A stretch of 64,000 bases of DNA from Rhodopseudomonas pseudopalustris (GTDB taxonomy: Bacteria > Pseudomonadota > Alphaproteobacteria > Rhizobiales > Xanthobacteraceae), in NCBI RefSeq assembly GCF_900110435.1, contig NZ_FODT01000012.1:62001-126000 (forward strand). The letters run 5' to 3'. Of this stretch, positions 35,176-43,842 are shown in pieces. The notes below the pieces were generated by a model, which saw only the letters and a program-made list of their open reading frames with translations, searched no databases and was not told where the DNA came from. The stretch's first letter is position 1. Every line of letters begins with the position of its first letter. The translations under genes and the position numbers were made by a program.

Positions 35176-37415
35176 AGGGCCTGGAGATCGATTTCGAGAC
35201 GCGCAGCGACGTCAACATCAAGACGGCCGGCACCTATCTCTACATGGCCTCGGCGCACACCAGAGCGCTGCTCGCGTCATACAGGATCGACGGCGGCCCG
35301 CTCCGCCGCTGGTGCTACGGCGAGCCATGCCCGGCGGACATCGTCGAGCACGTCCGTAACGGCGGGCTCATTTGGGCGCACAACGCCAGCTTCGAACGCC
35401 TGCTCTGGCAGATGGTGCTTACGCCGCGGCTCGGCTGGCCCGAGGTGTCGACCGAGCAATTCCGCTGCACCGCCGCCACGGCCGCCGCCATGGCGCTGCC
35501 GCGCGATCTAGGCGGCCTGTCGGACGCGCTCGATCTGCCGATCAAGAAAAACAAGAACGGCGTGGCGCTGATCCGGCATTTCTCCAGCCCGAGGCGCGCA
35601 AAGAAAGGCGAGCCGCCCGGCATCTACTTCAACGAGCCTGAAGACTTCCCGGAGAAGTTCGAACAGTTTCACGACTACTGCGATGACGACGTGGAAGCCG
35701 AGGCGGGCGCCGCCGCCCGTATGGTGCCGCTGTCCGACGCCGAGCAGGAAATGTACCTGCTCGACCAGCGCATCAATGACCGCGGAATGCGGATCGACAC
35801 GCGCTCGGCGCGCGCCGCGCTGCGCGTCGCCGAGCGTGCGAAGATCCTGCTCGATCGCGACATGAAGGAAGCGACCGGCGGCGCGGTCACGGCCTGCTCA
35901 CAGGTCGGAAAGATCGTCGAGTGGGTCAACGCGCAGGGCGTGCCAATCCCGAGCGCCGCGAAGGCTGAGATTGAAGAGCTGCTCGAAGCCGACGACCTGC
36001 CGGCGCACGTACGCAGGGTGCTGGAGCTGCGGCAGGAAGCCGCGAAAAGCAGCGTATCGAAGTTAAGGGCCTTCCTCGGCCGCGCCGGCAAGGACGGACG
36101 GGTGCGAGGCGCATTCCTGTTCAACGCCGCGAGCACGGGCCGATGGTCATCAGTCGGCGCGCAGATGCACAACCTGCCGCGCCCGCGGAAGGTTTACAGC
36201 GACCTCGCGGAGAAGCACGCGCTCAACCTTGAAACGCTGTTCGAGGCGATCCGCTTCGCCGACCCGAAATATCTGCGCTTCTGCTACGGCGACGAGCTGG
36301 GCAAGCCGCTGCATCTGATCTCCGACGCGCTGCGGTCCTTTATTTGGGCCGCGCCCGGCCACGAGCTGCTGGCGGCCGACTATTCGGGCATCGAGGGCGC
36401 CGTTGCCGCGTGGTTCGCCGGCGAGCACTGGAAAGTGCAGGCGATGTTCGACCTGATCGCCGATCCGAGTTTGCCGGACCTCTACCGGCGGGCCGCCGCC
36501 GGCATCTTCAACACCACGACCGATCTGCTGACGAAGAAAGACCCGCGCCGGCAAGTCGGCAAGGTGTCCGAACTGTCGCTGCAGTATCAGGGCGGCGTCG
36601 GCGCGTTCCGTTCCATGGCGCGAAACTACTCGCTCAAGATCGATCCGGTTTACGGGCCTGCATGGGAGGCGGCCAGCGAGGAACGCCGCGAGGCGGCCGT
36701 GACGCGTTACGAGCAGTGCGTCAAGCGCGGCGAGGCCACAACGAAGCAGCTCTCCCGCGAAGCCTGGCTCGCCGCCGAACTGGTCAAGGTCGGCTGGCGG
36801 GCGACGCACCCGGCGATCGTCGGCGCCTGGCGCGCGCTCGAAGACGGCATTCGCGAGGCGATCGAGAACCCCGGCGCCAAGGTACAGGTGATGAAGTGCA
36901 CCTACCTTGTGACGCGCAGCTTCCTTTGGTGCCGCCTGCCTTCGGGCCGGTGTCTGGCTTACGGCAAGCCGCGTCTCAGCGAGCAGGTTTGGGCGAAGAA
37001 GAAAAACCCGGACGGCTCATGGGCCGACGCCGAAGTGATGCTCCGCACGACCGCCGAGCATCTGGAGCGGGCAGGGCTCGCGAAGGTCGAAAGCAAGGCG
37101 AAGCCGGCCGCGACCGCGCTCGGCGTCGACAGTGTGACGCGCAAGTACGTGCGCTTCGCGCTCTACGGCGGGCTCGCCTTCGAGAACATCGTTCAGGCGA
37201 TCGCGGCCGACCTGCTGCGCAACGGCATTCGGCTGGCCGAGGCGCACGGCTACCCGATCATCGGCCACGTCCATGACGAACTGATCGCCGAGCTGCCGCG
37301 CGGGGTGGCCGATCTCGATTTCTTCCTCGAACTGATCTGCCGGCTCGATCCCTGGGCGGACGGCCTGCCGCTTACGGCGAGCGGCTTTGTCGGGAAGCGA
37401 TACCGCAAGGATTGA
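35172..37415 (+). CDS. Family A DNA polymerase (phage replicative)
   Basis: A 747-residue PolA-type polymerase. The N-terminal 3'-5' exonuclease begins LEIDFETRSDVN and has IWAHNASFERLLW and YCDDDVEAE. Polymerase motif A is LLAADYSGIEG (Asp about 402), motif B the Lys-containing RRQVGKVSELSLQYQGG (about 460-475), motif C IIGHVHDELIAE (Asp about 702). There is no 5' nuclease domain, as in T7-like polymerases. It is the main replicative enzyme of the module and lacks the shared C-terminal motif (ends KRYRKD). Confidence 0.95.
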   Translation: MKGLEIDFETRSDVNIKTAGTYLYMASAHTRALLASYRIDGGPLRRWCYGEPCPADIVEHVRNGGLIWAHNASFERLLWQMVLTPRLGWPEVSTEQFRCTAATAAAMALPRDLGGLSDALDLPIKKNKNGVALIRHFSSPRRAKKGEPPGIYFNEPEDFPEKFEQFHDYCDDDVEAEAGAAARMVPLSDAEQEMYLLDQRINDRGMRIDTRSARAALRVAERAKILLDRDMKEATGGAVTACSQVGKIVEWVNAQGVPIPSAAKAEIEELLEADDLPAHVRRVLELRQEAAKSSVSKLRAFLGRAGKDGRVRGAFLFNAASTGRWSSVGAQMHNLPRPRKVYSDLAEKHALNLETLFEAIRFADPKYLRFCYGDELGKPLHLISDALRSFIWAAPGHELLAADYSGIEGAVAAWFAGEHWKVQAMFDLIADPSLPDLYRRAAAGIFNTTTDLLTKKDPRRQVGKVSELSLQYQGGVGAFRSMARNYSLKIDPVYGPAWEAASEERREAAVTRYEQCVKRGEATTKQLSREAWLAAELVKVGWRATHPAIVGAWRALEDGIREAIENPGAKVQVMKCTYLVTRSFLWCRLPSGRCLAYGKPRLSEQVWAKKKNPDGSWADAEVMLRTTAEHLERAGLAKVESKAKPAATALGVDSVTRKYVRFALYGGLAFENIVQAIAADLLRNGIRLAEAHGYPIIGHVHDELIAELPRGVADLDFFLELICRLDPWADGLPLTASGFVGKRYRKD

Positions 37416-37422
37416 TGGTCAC

Positions 37423-37455
37423 TTGACGCCAACATACAAATGACATACAAAATAC
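37423..37455 (+). promoter_or_regulatory. Promoter with CATAC iterons 11 bp apart
   Basis: TTGACG, a 17-base spacer and TACAAA stand just after the polymerase stop. CATAC at 37433 and 37444 are 11 bp apart with AATAC at 37451; the second overlaps the -10. The core CATACAAATGACATAC is identical, reversed, at 45703-45718. Confidence 0.6.
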
Positions 37456-37482
37456 AAATCATCAACTATAGGAGAGGGCGAC

Positions 37483-37680
37483 TTGGCAGCGAGAAAGAAA
37501 CCTCAAGCCGCGCCAAGCAAGACCAGAACGTCGATCTGGCTCGCTAACGATCTGCGCGCGCAGCTCGACAAGCGATGCGAGGCGGAGAACAGCTCGCTCG
37601 CCCGCATGATCGAAATGCTGCTGCGGGACGGCCTGTCCAAGCGGGTCAGGAAGGCGGCCGATGCTTCCATCTTTGGATGA
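37483..37680 (+). CDS. Ribbon-helix-helix-like small DNA-binding protein
   Basis: A 65-residue protein beginning at a TTG with GGAGAGGG upstream. After a basic tip (AARKKPQAAPSK) it reads TSIWLANDLRAQLDKRCEAE and SSLARMIEMLLRDGL, the Arc/CopG ribbon-helix-helix pattern. It may regulate the downstream mini-gene cluster. It ends ASIFG. Confidence 0.72.
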   Translation: MAARKKPQAAPSKTRTSIWLANDLRAQLDKRCEAENSSLARMIEMLLRDGLSKRVRKAADASIFG

Positions 37681-37876
37681 CCTCCGGGCGGCGCGACCTG
37701 AATTGTCGCTCGCGCTTTACGCCTACACGCCGGGCGGCGCCGTCACGCTGGAAATCCTGCATGACGGGCAGTCCTACAAGTTCACCGGCGCGACTGTCGC
37801 CGAAGCAATCCTCGCGGCTTTCGCGCCCCCGCCGGAAGCCGCGCCATCACCGCCTGACAGCGACATTTTCGATTAG
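37661..37876 (+). CDS. Small phage protein, unknown
   Basis: A 71-residue protein with a beta-rich centre (ELSLALYAYTPGGAVTLEIL) and helix (ATVAEAILAAF), a Pro-rich linker and the end DSDIFD. The start overlaps the preceding gene by 20 bp. No family recognised; the linker plus motif suggests a tethering tail. Confidence 0.65.
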   Translation: MLPSLDDLRAARPELSLALYAYTPGGAVTLEILHDGQSYKFTGATVAEAILAAFAPPPEAAPSPPDSDIFD

Positions 37877-37889
37877 GAGGACCACCGAC

Positions 37890-38249
37890 ATGAGCTGCAA
37901 CACCTTTGCGCCAGAAGCTGGCTACCCACAGCACCGCGATCGCGTGTCCTTCCTGCGTATCGGACGTAACTGGTCAATTCTTGCCGGCTACGACATGCGC
38001 GGCTACGCGATCCGCCTGCAGCAGTGCACCGACGAGCGCGAGCCTATGGTGAGGGCCGGATGTAAGTATCTCACGTTGAAAGAAGCCCGCAAGCATTGGG
38101 TTTCCGCCGGGCGAAACGACACGATTTCTCGCCGCCGGACGGCAGCTCAGGTGCTCATGTTGATCGGCCTCGCTGTCGAGGCGGCGAAGTACAATGGCCT
38201 GATCGACGGGAAGGTTCGTTTCAACACGACGCCCCGCAAGGCGAGTTAG
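37890..38249 (+). CDS. Hypothetical phage protein
   Basis: A 119-residue protein with a strong ribosome-binding site (TAGGAGGA). It has an N-terminal segment with WSILAGYDMRGYAIRLQQC and a helical C-terminal half. No family or motif is recognised. Confidence 0.6.
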   Translation: MSCNTFAPEAGYPQHRDRVSFLRIGRNWSILAGYDMRGYAIRLQQCTDEREPMVRAGCKYLTLKEARKHWVSAGRNDTISRRRTAAQVLMLIGLAVEAAKYNGLIDGKVRFNTTPRKAS

Positions 38250-38253
38250 CGCC

Positions 38254-38511
38254 ATGTGGCAATTTGGCCCGATTCATAATCAGCGGGGGTCTTACAACTC
38301 CGCTGAACACGAGAGCCTGCGCGCAGTGGTGCGATCGGTAATTGTCCACGGCGGCCGCACCTCAGGGTGCGCGCTCAGCGCAGTGCTGCTTGGTCAGAAA
38401 TTCCCCGCGGCTACGCAGCCTGTTGGCTCGTCGCATCTTACCCCGGAAGAAGCCCGCGAAATGCGGAGGGTAGTAGAAGCCCTTCTCCCGCCCGTTGATC
38501 TGATCCAGTGA
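38254..38511 (+). CDS. Hypothetical small phage protein
   Basis: An 85-residue frame directly after the preceding gene; the C-terminal half (LTPEEAREMRRVVEALLPP) is helical. No motif is recognised. Real by its place in a tightly packed operon; otherwise weakly supported. Confidence 0.5.
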   Translation: MWQFGPIHNQRGSYNSAEHESLRAVVRSVIVHGGRTSGCALSAVLLGQKFPAATQPVGSSHLTPEEAREMRRVVEALLPPVDLIQ

Positions 38512-38519
38512 GGCGCATC

Positions 38520-38705
38520 ATGCTCGAACATGACGAGACGGCACTGCTGTTGCAGCTCAGATCGCGCCATCGCGCTTACACTCGCGGCGGCGACCCCGCG
38601 CACACCCTCGACGCCGACACCGCGGAGCTGGAGCGCAGGCTCGACTTGATACGATACGCCCGAGGCGGCGGGCCGCGGTGCGCGCAGAAGGACGACAGGC
38701 CATGA
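38520..38705 (+). CDS. Hypothetical small phage protein
   Basis: A 61-residue helical protein (LEHDETALLLQLRSRHRAYT) with GAGG six bases before the ATG; a GTG at 38508 is an alternative start. The stop overlaps the next ATG (ATGA). Function unknown. Confidence 0.5.
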   Translation: MLEHDETALLLQLRSRHRAYTRGGDPAHTLDADTAELERRLDLIRYARGGGPRCAQKDDRP

Positions 38706-39082
38706 TCCTGAATTGCCCCTGCTGTGGCCGCGTGACCGAGGCCGAGTGGCCGCTCGTGGATCTCACCACCAACCTGATCGCGCTGCCCGGCGGGGTGTTC
38801 AGGGTGAAGCCGAAATGCGCCGAGCTGTATTCGATCCTGCTCGCCGCGCACCCGAAATCCGTCTCCGCTGACGAACTGATTTTCGGGCTGTGGGGTCAGA
38901 GCCCGCAACCGCCCGAGCTGCCCGACAAGGCTCTCGGCGCGCATCTGTGGCACCTGCGTCGATTGCTGGAGAAGGGCGGCTTCACGATCGACACGCTGCA
39001 TTGCAAGGGGTACGTGCTCTTGAAGCCCGGCGCCGTGCCGAAGCACCGCTCTATCCGCAAACGCCTGGAGACGAAGCAGTGA
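38702..39082 (+). CDS. Winged-helix (OmpR C-terminal-type) protein with CPCC knuckle
   Basis: A 126-residue protein starting with CPCCGR, then a stand-alone OmpR/PhoB-type DNA-binding domain: FRVKPKCAELYSILLAAHPK, ADELIFGLWG, LGAHLWHLRRLLEKGGFTI and the wing HCKGYVLL. There is no receiver domain. It is a plausible regulator of middle or late phage transcription. ATGA/GTGA overlaps tie it to both neighbours. Confidence 0.75.
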   Translation: MILNCPCCGRVTEAEWPLVDLTTNLIALPGGVFRVKPKCAELYSILLAAHPKSVSADELIFGLWGQSPQPPELPDKALGAHLWHLRRLLEKGGFTIDTLHCKGYVLLKPGAVPKHRSIRKRLETKQ

Positions 39083-39246
39083 CCATCATCCACGGCCTTT
39101 ATGTCGCCGCGCTTAGCGCTGGCGCGTCAATCGCGCTTCTGCTGTTCGTGATCCGCGTCCAGATCGCAGGCCTGCGCAACGCCGGCGCTTACGGCTACGC
39201 GCTCGCCGGCGTGCTCGGGCTGATCCTGCTCGCCTTCACGGCCTGA
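39079..39246 (+). CDS. Small membrane protein with two predicted helices
   Basis: A 55-residue protein starting at GTG overlapping the preceding stop (GTGA). Hydrophobic stretches at about residues 3-24 and 35-54 predict two membrane helices (LSAGASIALLLFVIRVQ; ALAGVLGLILLAFTA). It could be an inner-membrane phage protein; holin-like but not in the lysis cassette. Confidence 0.6.
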   Translation: MTIIHGLYVAALSAGASIALLLFVIRVQIAGLRNAGAYGYALAGVLGLILLAFTA

Positions 39247-39247
39247 A

Positions 39248-39271
39248 TGTATCTTTTGACTTGATGCAACG
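39248..39271 (+). repeat. 24-bp element shared with 57346-57369
   Basis: TGTATC...TGACTTGATGCAACG here matches TGTATT...TGACTTGATACAACG upstream of the scaffold gene at 19 of 24 bases. At the second site it overlaps a good promoter; here a -10 is poor. It sits in the 140-bp gap before the next gene, which also has a CGGCGGG/CCCGCCG hairpin (39314-39340). Confidence 0.5.
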
Positions 39272-39386
39272 AGAGACGAGGGCTTAGGCTCACGCTCTGC
39301 CGGCAAAGCGAAACGGCGGGCCGATTTCTCGATCCCGCCGCCCGACACCAACGCAATCCACCACCTGACAAGCAGAGGACAACACA

Positions 39387-40025
39387 ATGACTAGCGTATT
39401 AAATGGAGAAATGCAACAGCATACAGACGTCGAAATGACCACGGAGCTGCGCACGCGGGCACGGCTCGCTTGGGCCGGTTGGCCGGACACCGCCTATACT
39501 CGTGAAATTCTCGCTGCGAGCGGGTGCAGCGATCCTGTGTTCGCTGCCGCCTGGGATCGCGTAGTGGCGGTGATCATCGGAGCGGCGCGCTCGATGGGGC
39601 TCCAGCAAAAGCCGGTGGGCTATCAGATCGTAGGGCCTAGCGGCGTGGCGAGTAAGACGATAGTCAATCGCTCGTTGCGCGAGGCTGTTGAACGGCGAGG
39701 CGGGAAGCTCCGTCCTCTTTACGCTGCACTCGACGCGGAAGCCGGGTCAACGGCCACGCTCGCGCACGAAGCCGTTTGGGGCATGCTCGGCGTCACCAAT
39801 CACGCCGACGCGGTCTTGAAGTTGAAGCGGTTGATGGAAGAGACGCGGCGTTTCGCCCGCATCGCCGCGATCGATGAAAAGTTCGATACCGCGACCGATT
39901 GGGGCTCGTGGATGGTCGGCGCCGCCAACGAGCGCGAGCAGCACGTCAAGAAGCTGCGCGCCGCCGGCTACACCATCAGCCACCGGCACCAGGCACGCAC
40001 GTCGAGCGGCGAGCGCGTATCGTGA
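39387..40025 (+). CDS. Hypothetical phage protein
   Basis: A 212-residue, mostly helical protein (MTTELRTRARLAWAGW; HEAVWGMLGVTNHADAVLKL). Nothing in it identifies a family. Its stop overlaps the next gene (GTGA). It opens a run of six small coupled genes leading to the primase-helicase. Confidence 0.6.
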   Translation: MTSVLNGEMQQHTDVEMTTELRTRARLAWAGWPDTAYTREILAASGCSDPVFAAAWDRVVAVIIGAARSMGLQQKPVGYQIVGPSGVASKTIVNRSLREAVERRGGKLRPLYAALDAEAGSTATLAHEAVWGMLGVTNHADAVLKLKRLMEETRRFARIAAIDEKFDTATDWGSWMVGAANEREQHVKKLRAAGYTISHRHQARTSSGERVS

Positions 40026-40240
40026 ACAAGGCCCCCGTTCACGTCCTCGCGGTCCCGTGCACCGAGGAAGAGTTTCGCCGGTTCGAGGACCTGATCTTCG
40101 CGGCGAATGACGCTCGCCACGACGTCCGGCTCGGCGCCCGCGCCGACCTCGCCGCCTTCGTCAACGAGCACGGCAGGGCAAAGTGCGATCTCATGATGGT
40201 CGCGCTGGCGAACCACCACGACAAACCCGCGGAGAGCTAG
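40022..40240 (+). CDS. Hypothetical small phage protein
   Basis: A 72-residue protein starting at GTG overlapping the previous stop (VNKAPVHVLAVPCTEEEFRR). Mixed alpha/beta in appearance. Function unknown. Confidence 0.55.
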   Translation: MNKAPVHVLAVPCTEEEFRRFEDLIFAANDARHDVRLGARADLAAFVNEHGRAKCDLMMVALANHHDKPAES

Positions 40241-40242
40241 AC

Positions 40243-40515
40243 ATGACCGACCTGGAAATCATACGCGCCAAGCTCCCTTGGCAGCGCACCGCCAAGGAAA
40301 AGGAACTGCTGCACATCGCCGAGCCGGAGGCCGAAGAAGCGCGCGGTGTCGCTCGCCGGGCGGCCGAGGCGGAGCAGCGCCTCGACGAGCCCGTGTCTCG
40401 CCGCGAGCTGTTGGAGGTGATCGCCGCGGTGCGCGCCAAATACGCCGGCAGCGGAACCGAGCCGCGCGACACGATGGCCGACGCGCTCGGCGCGCTGGCG
40501 GAGGAATTGAAGTGA
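40243..40515 (+). CDS. Hypothetical small phage protein
   Basis: A 90-residue, strongly helical and charged protein (LHIAEPEAEEARGVARRAAE), with a coupled GTGA end. Function unknown. Confidence 0.55.
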   Translation: MTDLEIIRAKLPWQRTAKEKELLHIAEPEAEEARGVARRAAEAEQRLDEPVSRRELLEVIAAVRAKYAGSGTEPRDTMADALGALAEELK

Positions 40516-40703
40516 AGAAGTGGCACGTTTACGGAAGCGTAGTCGCAACGAAGTATCTCGGCGCGTTCGAGGCTGAGACGGCGGAAGAGGCCGAGCGGGC
40601 GGCAATGGCCACGAACGGCCAAGTATCTGTCTGCCACCACTGCAGCGGCGAAGTTGAGAACCCGCAAATCGAAAGCTGCGCCGTCGAGGCCGACAATGCG
40701 TGA
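40512..40703 (+). CDS. Hypothetical small phage protein with CxxC
   Basis: A 63-residue protein starting at GTG (VKKWHVYGSVVATKYLGAF) with CHHC near residue 41, a possible zinc site, and an acidic end. The fold recalls short phage beta-beta-alpha proteins, unassigned. It overlaps both neighbours. Confidence 0.55.
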   Translation: MKKWHVYGSVVATKYLGAFEAETAEEAERAAMATNGQVSVCHHCSGEVENPQIESCAVEADNA

Positions 40704-40896
40704 GATCGATCGCCGCGTTCTCGGGCACATCGAGAACAGCTACGTCATCCGCAAATTTCCCGGCACGACGAAACGGCTCGAAGCGCGAGGCCTGATCGAG
40801 CGCACCGGGCCGCTGCGCAGATGGGCGCTGACACCGGCCGGCGCCGTGGTGCTGGCTTGCGCGAAAGCGGTCGAGGCACAAGGGGTTGGGCGATGA
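40696..40896 (+). CDS. Small winged-helix-like phage protein
   Basis: A 66-residue protein: REIDRRVLGHIENSYVIR, TTKRLEARGLIERTGPLRRW and ALTPAGAVVLA read as a short winged helix with a PadR/MarR-like turn (ARGLIER, wing, LTPAG). It may be a DNA-binding regulator. Overlaps the preceding gene by 8 bp and the following by ATGA. Confidence 0.6.
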   Translation: MREIDRRVLGHIENSYVIRKFPGTTKRLEARGLIERTGPLRRWALTPAGAVVLACAKAVEAQGVGR

Positions 40897-41333
40897 ACTG
40901 TGCAACGGAACAGAGCGTGCTAAACGCGCAATGGAACGCGGCCTGCGCGGCCTGCGCAGCCGAGGACGCCCGCCGCGCGCCGCATGTCCTGATGCGCCCG
41001 GCGCTTTTCCCGGACGGCGATATGTGGTGCGCGCTCTACGGCGAGAACCTGCAGGAAGGCGTCGCCGGCTTCGGCGCGACACCGGCCGCTGCGATGGAGC
41101 AATTCGATTGGGCGTGGCGGAACGAGCAGGCGGCGCCCGCGGAAGCGTGCGCCGATGCGGAAGTTAGAAGCGAAACCGTCCTCTTCGCTGCGGCCTTCCT
41201 GCTCGCCCGACTGCAGGAATTCGACCCTGGCGACTTCGCCGCCGAGCGGGAGTTTAACGGCCACGTGGCGCCGGCAATGGCGCGGCTGAAGAGCGCGATC
41301 GAGGGTTGCACCCCGACGGCACACAAACAGTAA
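40893..41333 (+). CDS. Hypothetical phage protein
   Basis: A 146-residue protein with several Cys residues near the start (CAACAAEDARRAP) and a helical C-terminus; the centre VAGFGATPAAAMEQFDWAW resembles the small MazE/HicB-like or DUF phage fold only vaguely. It ends immediately before the primase-helicase ATG (no gap). Confidence 0.55.
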   Translation: MNCATEQSVLNAQWNAACAACAAEDARRAPHVLMRPALFPDGDMWCALYGENLQEGVAGFGATPAAAMEQFDWAWRNEQAAPAEACADAEVRSETVLFAAAFLLARLQEFDPGDFAAEREFNGHVAPAMARLKSAIEGCTPTAHKQ

Positions 41334-43607
41334 ATGCTCCAGATCATGCGCGCGCCGCAGACCTTCGCTGATTACGCCGCGCTCGGATACAAGCGCTTAG
41401 TTCCGATCATCCCGCCGAATGCGCCGATCAGCGAAACGTCGTCGCTGTTCAAGCGCATCGGCACGCCGCAGGATAGTCGCGGCAAGGCGGTCGGCGTCCG
41501 CGGAGCGAACGGCTGGTACGGCTACGACTGGCTCAACCAGCCCGACCCGGACGCCGCCGACCTCAACCGCTGGCAGCGCATGGGCGCCGGCATCGGCATC
41601 ATGACCGGCCAGGAAGCGCTCGCGATCGACGCCGACACGCTCGATCAAACCTGCGCCGGCAAGATCCTGATCGCGGTGATGGAGCATTTCGGCGCAGTGC
41701 CGACCCGCATTGGCCGCTCGCCGAAGGCGCTGTACCTGATCCGTCTCAGCGCGCCGATGCAATACACGCGCGTCGAGTTCGGGCCGCTGAACGAACAGGG
41801 CCGGCGCGTCAGCCGCGTCGAGTGCCTCTCGGCCGGCAGGCAATTCGTCGCGCACGGCGTCCACCCGGTCACACTGCAGCCCTACGTGTGGACCACGCCG
41901 CTTGTCCCGCAACACCAGCTCCCGATCTTCGCACCCGAGCAGGTGCAGGCCTTCATGGCGCACCTGCGTGAGATCCTGCCGAACACCGGCGAGATCGTTA
42001 CCGAGGGCGCGCAAACAGAGATCGCGCAAGCCTCTCTCAGAGGCGACCCCGAGAAGGTCCGCGCCGCCGTGAAGGCGACGCCCAACAACTCGGCCATGTT
42101 CGGCTCACGCGAGGCCTATCGGGACTTCGGCTATGCGATCAAGGCCGCGCTCCCGGACGACGAGCCCGAGGCTTTCGAAATCTTCGCCGACTGGTGCGCC
42201 AGGTGGGAAGACGGCGACAACGATCCCGACGTGGTAGCCGCCGACTGGCGGCGCATGAAGCCGCCATTCCGCCGCGGCGCAAACTGGCTCTACGAGCTGG
42301 CCGAGCAACACAGCGGCGGGCAATTTCAAAAGGTCGACGCCTTTTTCGACAAGCTGCCGGACGAACCGGAAAGCCTGTTCCCCAAGGACGCGCCCGAACG
42401 CCCCGAACCGATCACGATCAAATGGGTCGCACCGCTCGATTGGGAGGGCGTCACGCCGCCCGTCCGGCGGTTCAAGATCGCCAACATGATCCCGGACGGC
42501 GAGGTGACGTTGCTCACGGGCGCCGGCGGCGTCGGCAAGACGCTGCTCGCGCAACAGAGCATGACATGCGTTGCGCTCGGCAGGCCGTTCCTCGGCCGCC
42601 GCACCGCGCAGTGCAAGGTGATGATGTTCCTGTGCGAGGACAGCGAAGACGAACTGCACCTGCGGCAACGGGCGATCAACAAAGCTCTCGGCGTCGGCAT
42701 GGCCGACGTCTCGGACGTGCTGCGCATCGCGTCCCGCAAATACATGGACAACCTGCTGTGCACCTGGGACCGCGCCACCGGCACGATGAAGCGGTCGGAC
42801 GTCTGGCACCGCCTGCGCGACGACGCGGTGAAGTGGGGCGCGGGCCTGATCGTCGTGGACACGATCGCCGACACCTTCGGCGGCTCCGAGATCGACCGCA
42901 GCCAGGTCCGGCAATTCGTGCAAGCGTGTCTCGGCCGGCTGGCGCAGGACATCGGCGGCGCAGTGCTCGCGCTCGGCCACCCGTCCAAGGCGGGCCAGGC
43001 GGTCGGCGGCGACGGCACGTCGGGGTCGACAGCGTGGCACGCGTCAGTCCGCAGTCGGCTGTACCTGCAACACGCGTCGCAAGATGGCTCGGGCCCCTTC
43101 CGCCGGCTGGAGAACCGCAAGGCGAACTACGGCGCTGCGGGCGACACGTTCATGCTGCGCTGGCACGCCGGTGCGTTCGACATGGTAAGCGGCAAGACGC
43201 TCGGCGCCGACGACATGGACGCGCTCGGGGGTGGTGCCGAGGGCTCGGCTTCGGCCGCTGCCGACGCCGGCTTGGCGGGCGTTTCGGGTGGTGCTGGGGC
43301 GGCGGGCGGCGGCGCGCCGGCGATGAGCGACGTGATCGACGACGCGCTGCTGGCCGCCGTTGTCGAGGCTGCTGGTGAGGCCGAGCCGGTCGCGCTGTCG
43401 TCGTCCGCTAACGCCCGGGCGTACGCACCCAAGGTGCTGCGGAAACGCTCGGCGGTGCTGTCGCTTTACCCGATGGACGACGTTGAGGCGGGTTGGCACC
43501 GCGTCGTCAAGGCGGGGCGGGTGAGGGCGGCCCCCGTCGGCAGGAAGGCTAATCGAATGCCGATTATGTCATACGTTTTGCATACAAGCGCAGACGTTTT
43601 CAACTGA
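41334..43607 (+). CDS. Primase/polymerase-like and RepA-like (AAA) helicase fusion
   Basis: A 757-residue replication protein. The N-terminal part (about residues 1-220) resembles prim-pol domains: GIGIMTGQEALAIDAD, RIGRSPKALYLIRL and VECLSAGRQFVAHGVHP. A middle linker leads to an AAA/RecA-like helicase of the RepA type with Walker A LLTGAGGVGKTLLA (about 392-405), Walker B LIVVDTIADTF and LALGHPSK. An Ala/Gly-rich segment then joins to a small C-terminal domain and the end SADVFN. This is the likely primase-helicase of phage replication. An ATG at 41346 is an alternative start. Confidence 0.85.
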   Translation: MLQIMRAPQTFADYAALGYKRLVPIIPPNAPISETSSLFKRIGTPQDSRGKAVGVRGANGWYGYDWLNQPDPDAADLNRWQRMGAGIGIMTGQEALAIDADTLDQTCAGKILIAVMEHFGAVPTRIGRSPKALYLIRLSAPMQYTRVEFGPLNEQGRRVSRVECLSAGRQFVAHGVHPVTLQPYVWTTPLVPQHQLPIFAPEQVQAFMAHLREILPNTGEIVTEGAQTEIAQASLRGDPEKVRAAVKATPNNSAMFGSREAYRDFGYAIKAALPDDEPEAFEIFADWCARWEDGDNDPDVVAADWRRMKPPFRRGANWLYELAEQHSGGQFQKVDAFFDKLPDEPESLFPKDAPERPEPITIKWVAPLDWEGVTPPVRRFKIANMIPDGEVTLLTGAGGVGKTLLAQQSMTCVALGRPFLGRRTAQCKVMMFLCEDSEDELHLRQRAINKALGVGMADVSDVLRIASRKYMDNLLCTWDRATGTMKRSDVWHRLRDDAVKWGAGLIVVDTIADTFGGSEIDRSQVRQFVQACLGRLAQDIGGAVLALGHPSKAGQAVGGDGTSGSTAWHASVRSRLYLQHASQDGSGPFRRLENRKANYGAAGDTFMLRWHAGAFDMVSGKTLGADDMDALGGGAEGSASAAADAGLAGVSGGAGAAGGGAPAMSDVIDDALLAAVVEAAGEAEPVALSSSANARAYAPKVLRKRSAVLSLYPMDDVEAGWHRVVKAGRVRAAPVGRKANRMPIMSYVLHTSADVFN
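43570..43585. promoter_or_regulatory. CATAC pair 11 bp apart
   Basis: CATACGTTTTGCATAC lies inside the last codons of the primase-helicase, repeating the CATAC iteron at 43570 and 43581. The related CATACGTTTTAGC occurs at 44375 and GATACGTTTTGC at 57381. Confidence 0.5.
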
Positions 43608-43628
43608 CCGAAAACAGCCTGCTCTCCA

Positions 43629-43789
43629 GTGCATCGAGTGCCTGCTCTCCAGTGCATCGGAGTGCATCAAGTGCCGAAATTCGTCAATGATTTCAATGCT
43701 CCGGTTCCAAATGTATGTCTGCTCTCGGGTGCATCAAGTGCGGAAATTCGCCAGCGATTTCAATGCTCCGCAGTGCATCGGGGTGCATC
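43629..43789. repeat. GTGCATC iterons and 35-bp duplicated block
   Basis: GTGCATC occurs six times (43629, 43652, 43662, 43729, 43773, 43783), twice as pairs exactly 10 bp apart, mostly continuing as AAGTG or GAGTG. In addition the block 43669-43703 is repeated at 43736-43770 with four differences in 35 bases, ending GATTTCAATGCTCCG. Iterons beside a replication gene are typical of origins. Confidence 0.7.
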
Positions 43790-43798
43790 AAGTGAGGC

Positions 43799-43842
43799 CA
43801 CCCCCTAAAGGGGGTGATGCCCTGTTGGGCAGCATCACCCCC
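43799..43842. terminator. Nested alternative hairpins between convergent genes
   Basis: CACCCCC-TAAA-GGGGGTG is a perfect 7-bp stem; GGGGGTG also belongs to GGGGGTGATGC, which pairs perfectly (11 bp) with GCATCACCCCC 11 bases on. The two stems exclude each other. Situated between the rightward primase operon and the leftward lipoprotein gene, the array is probably a two-way terminator. Confidence 0.65.

Noticed and set aside
43629-43789. CRISPR array
   Set aside because: Repeats are 7-10 bp with irregular spacing and no constant spacer length.
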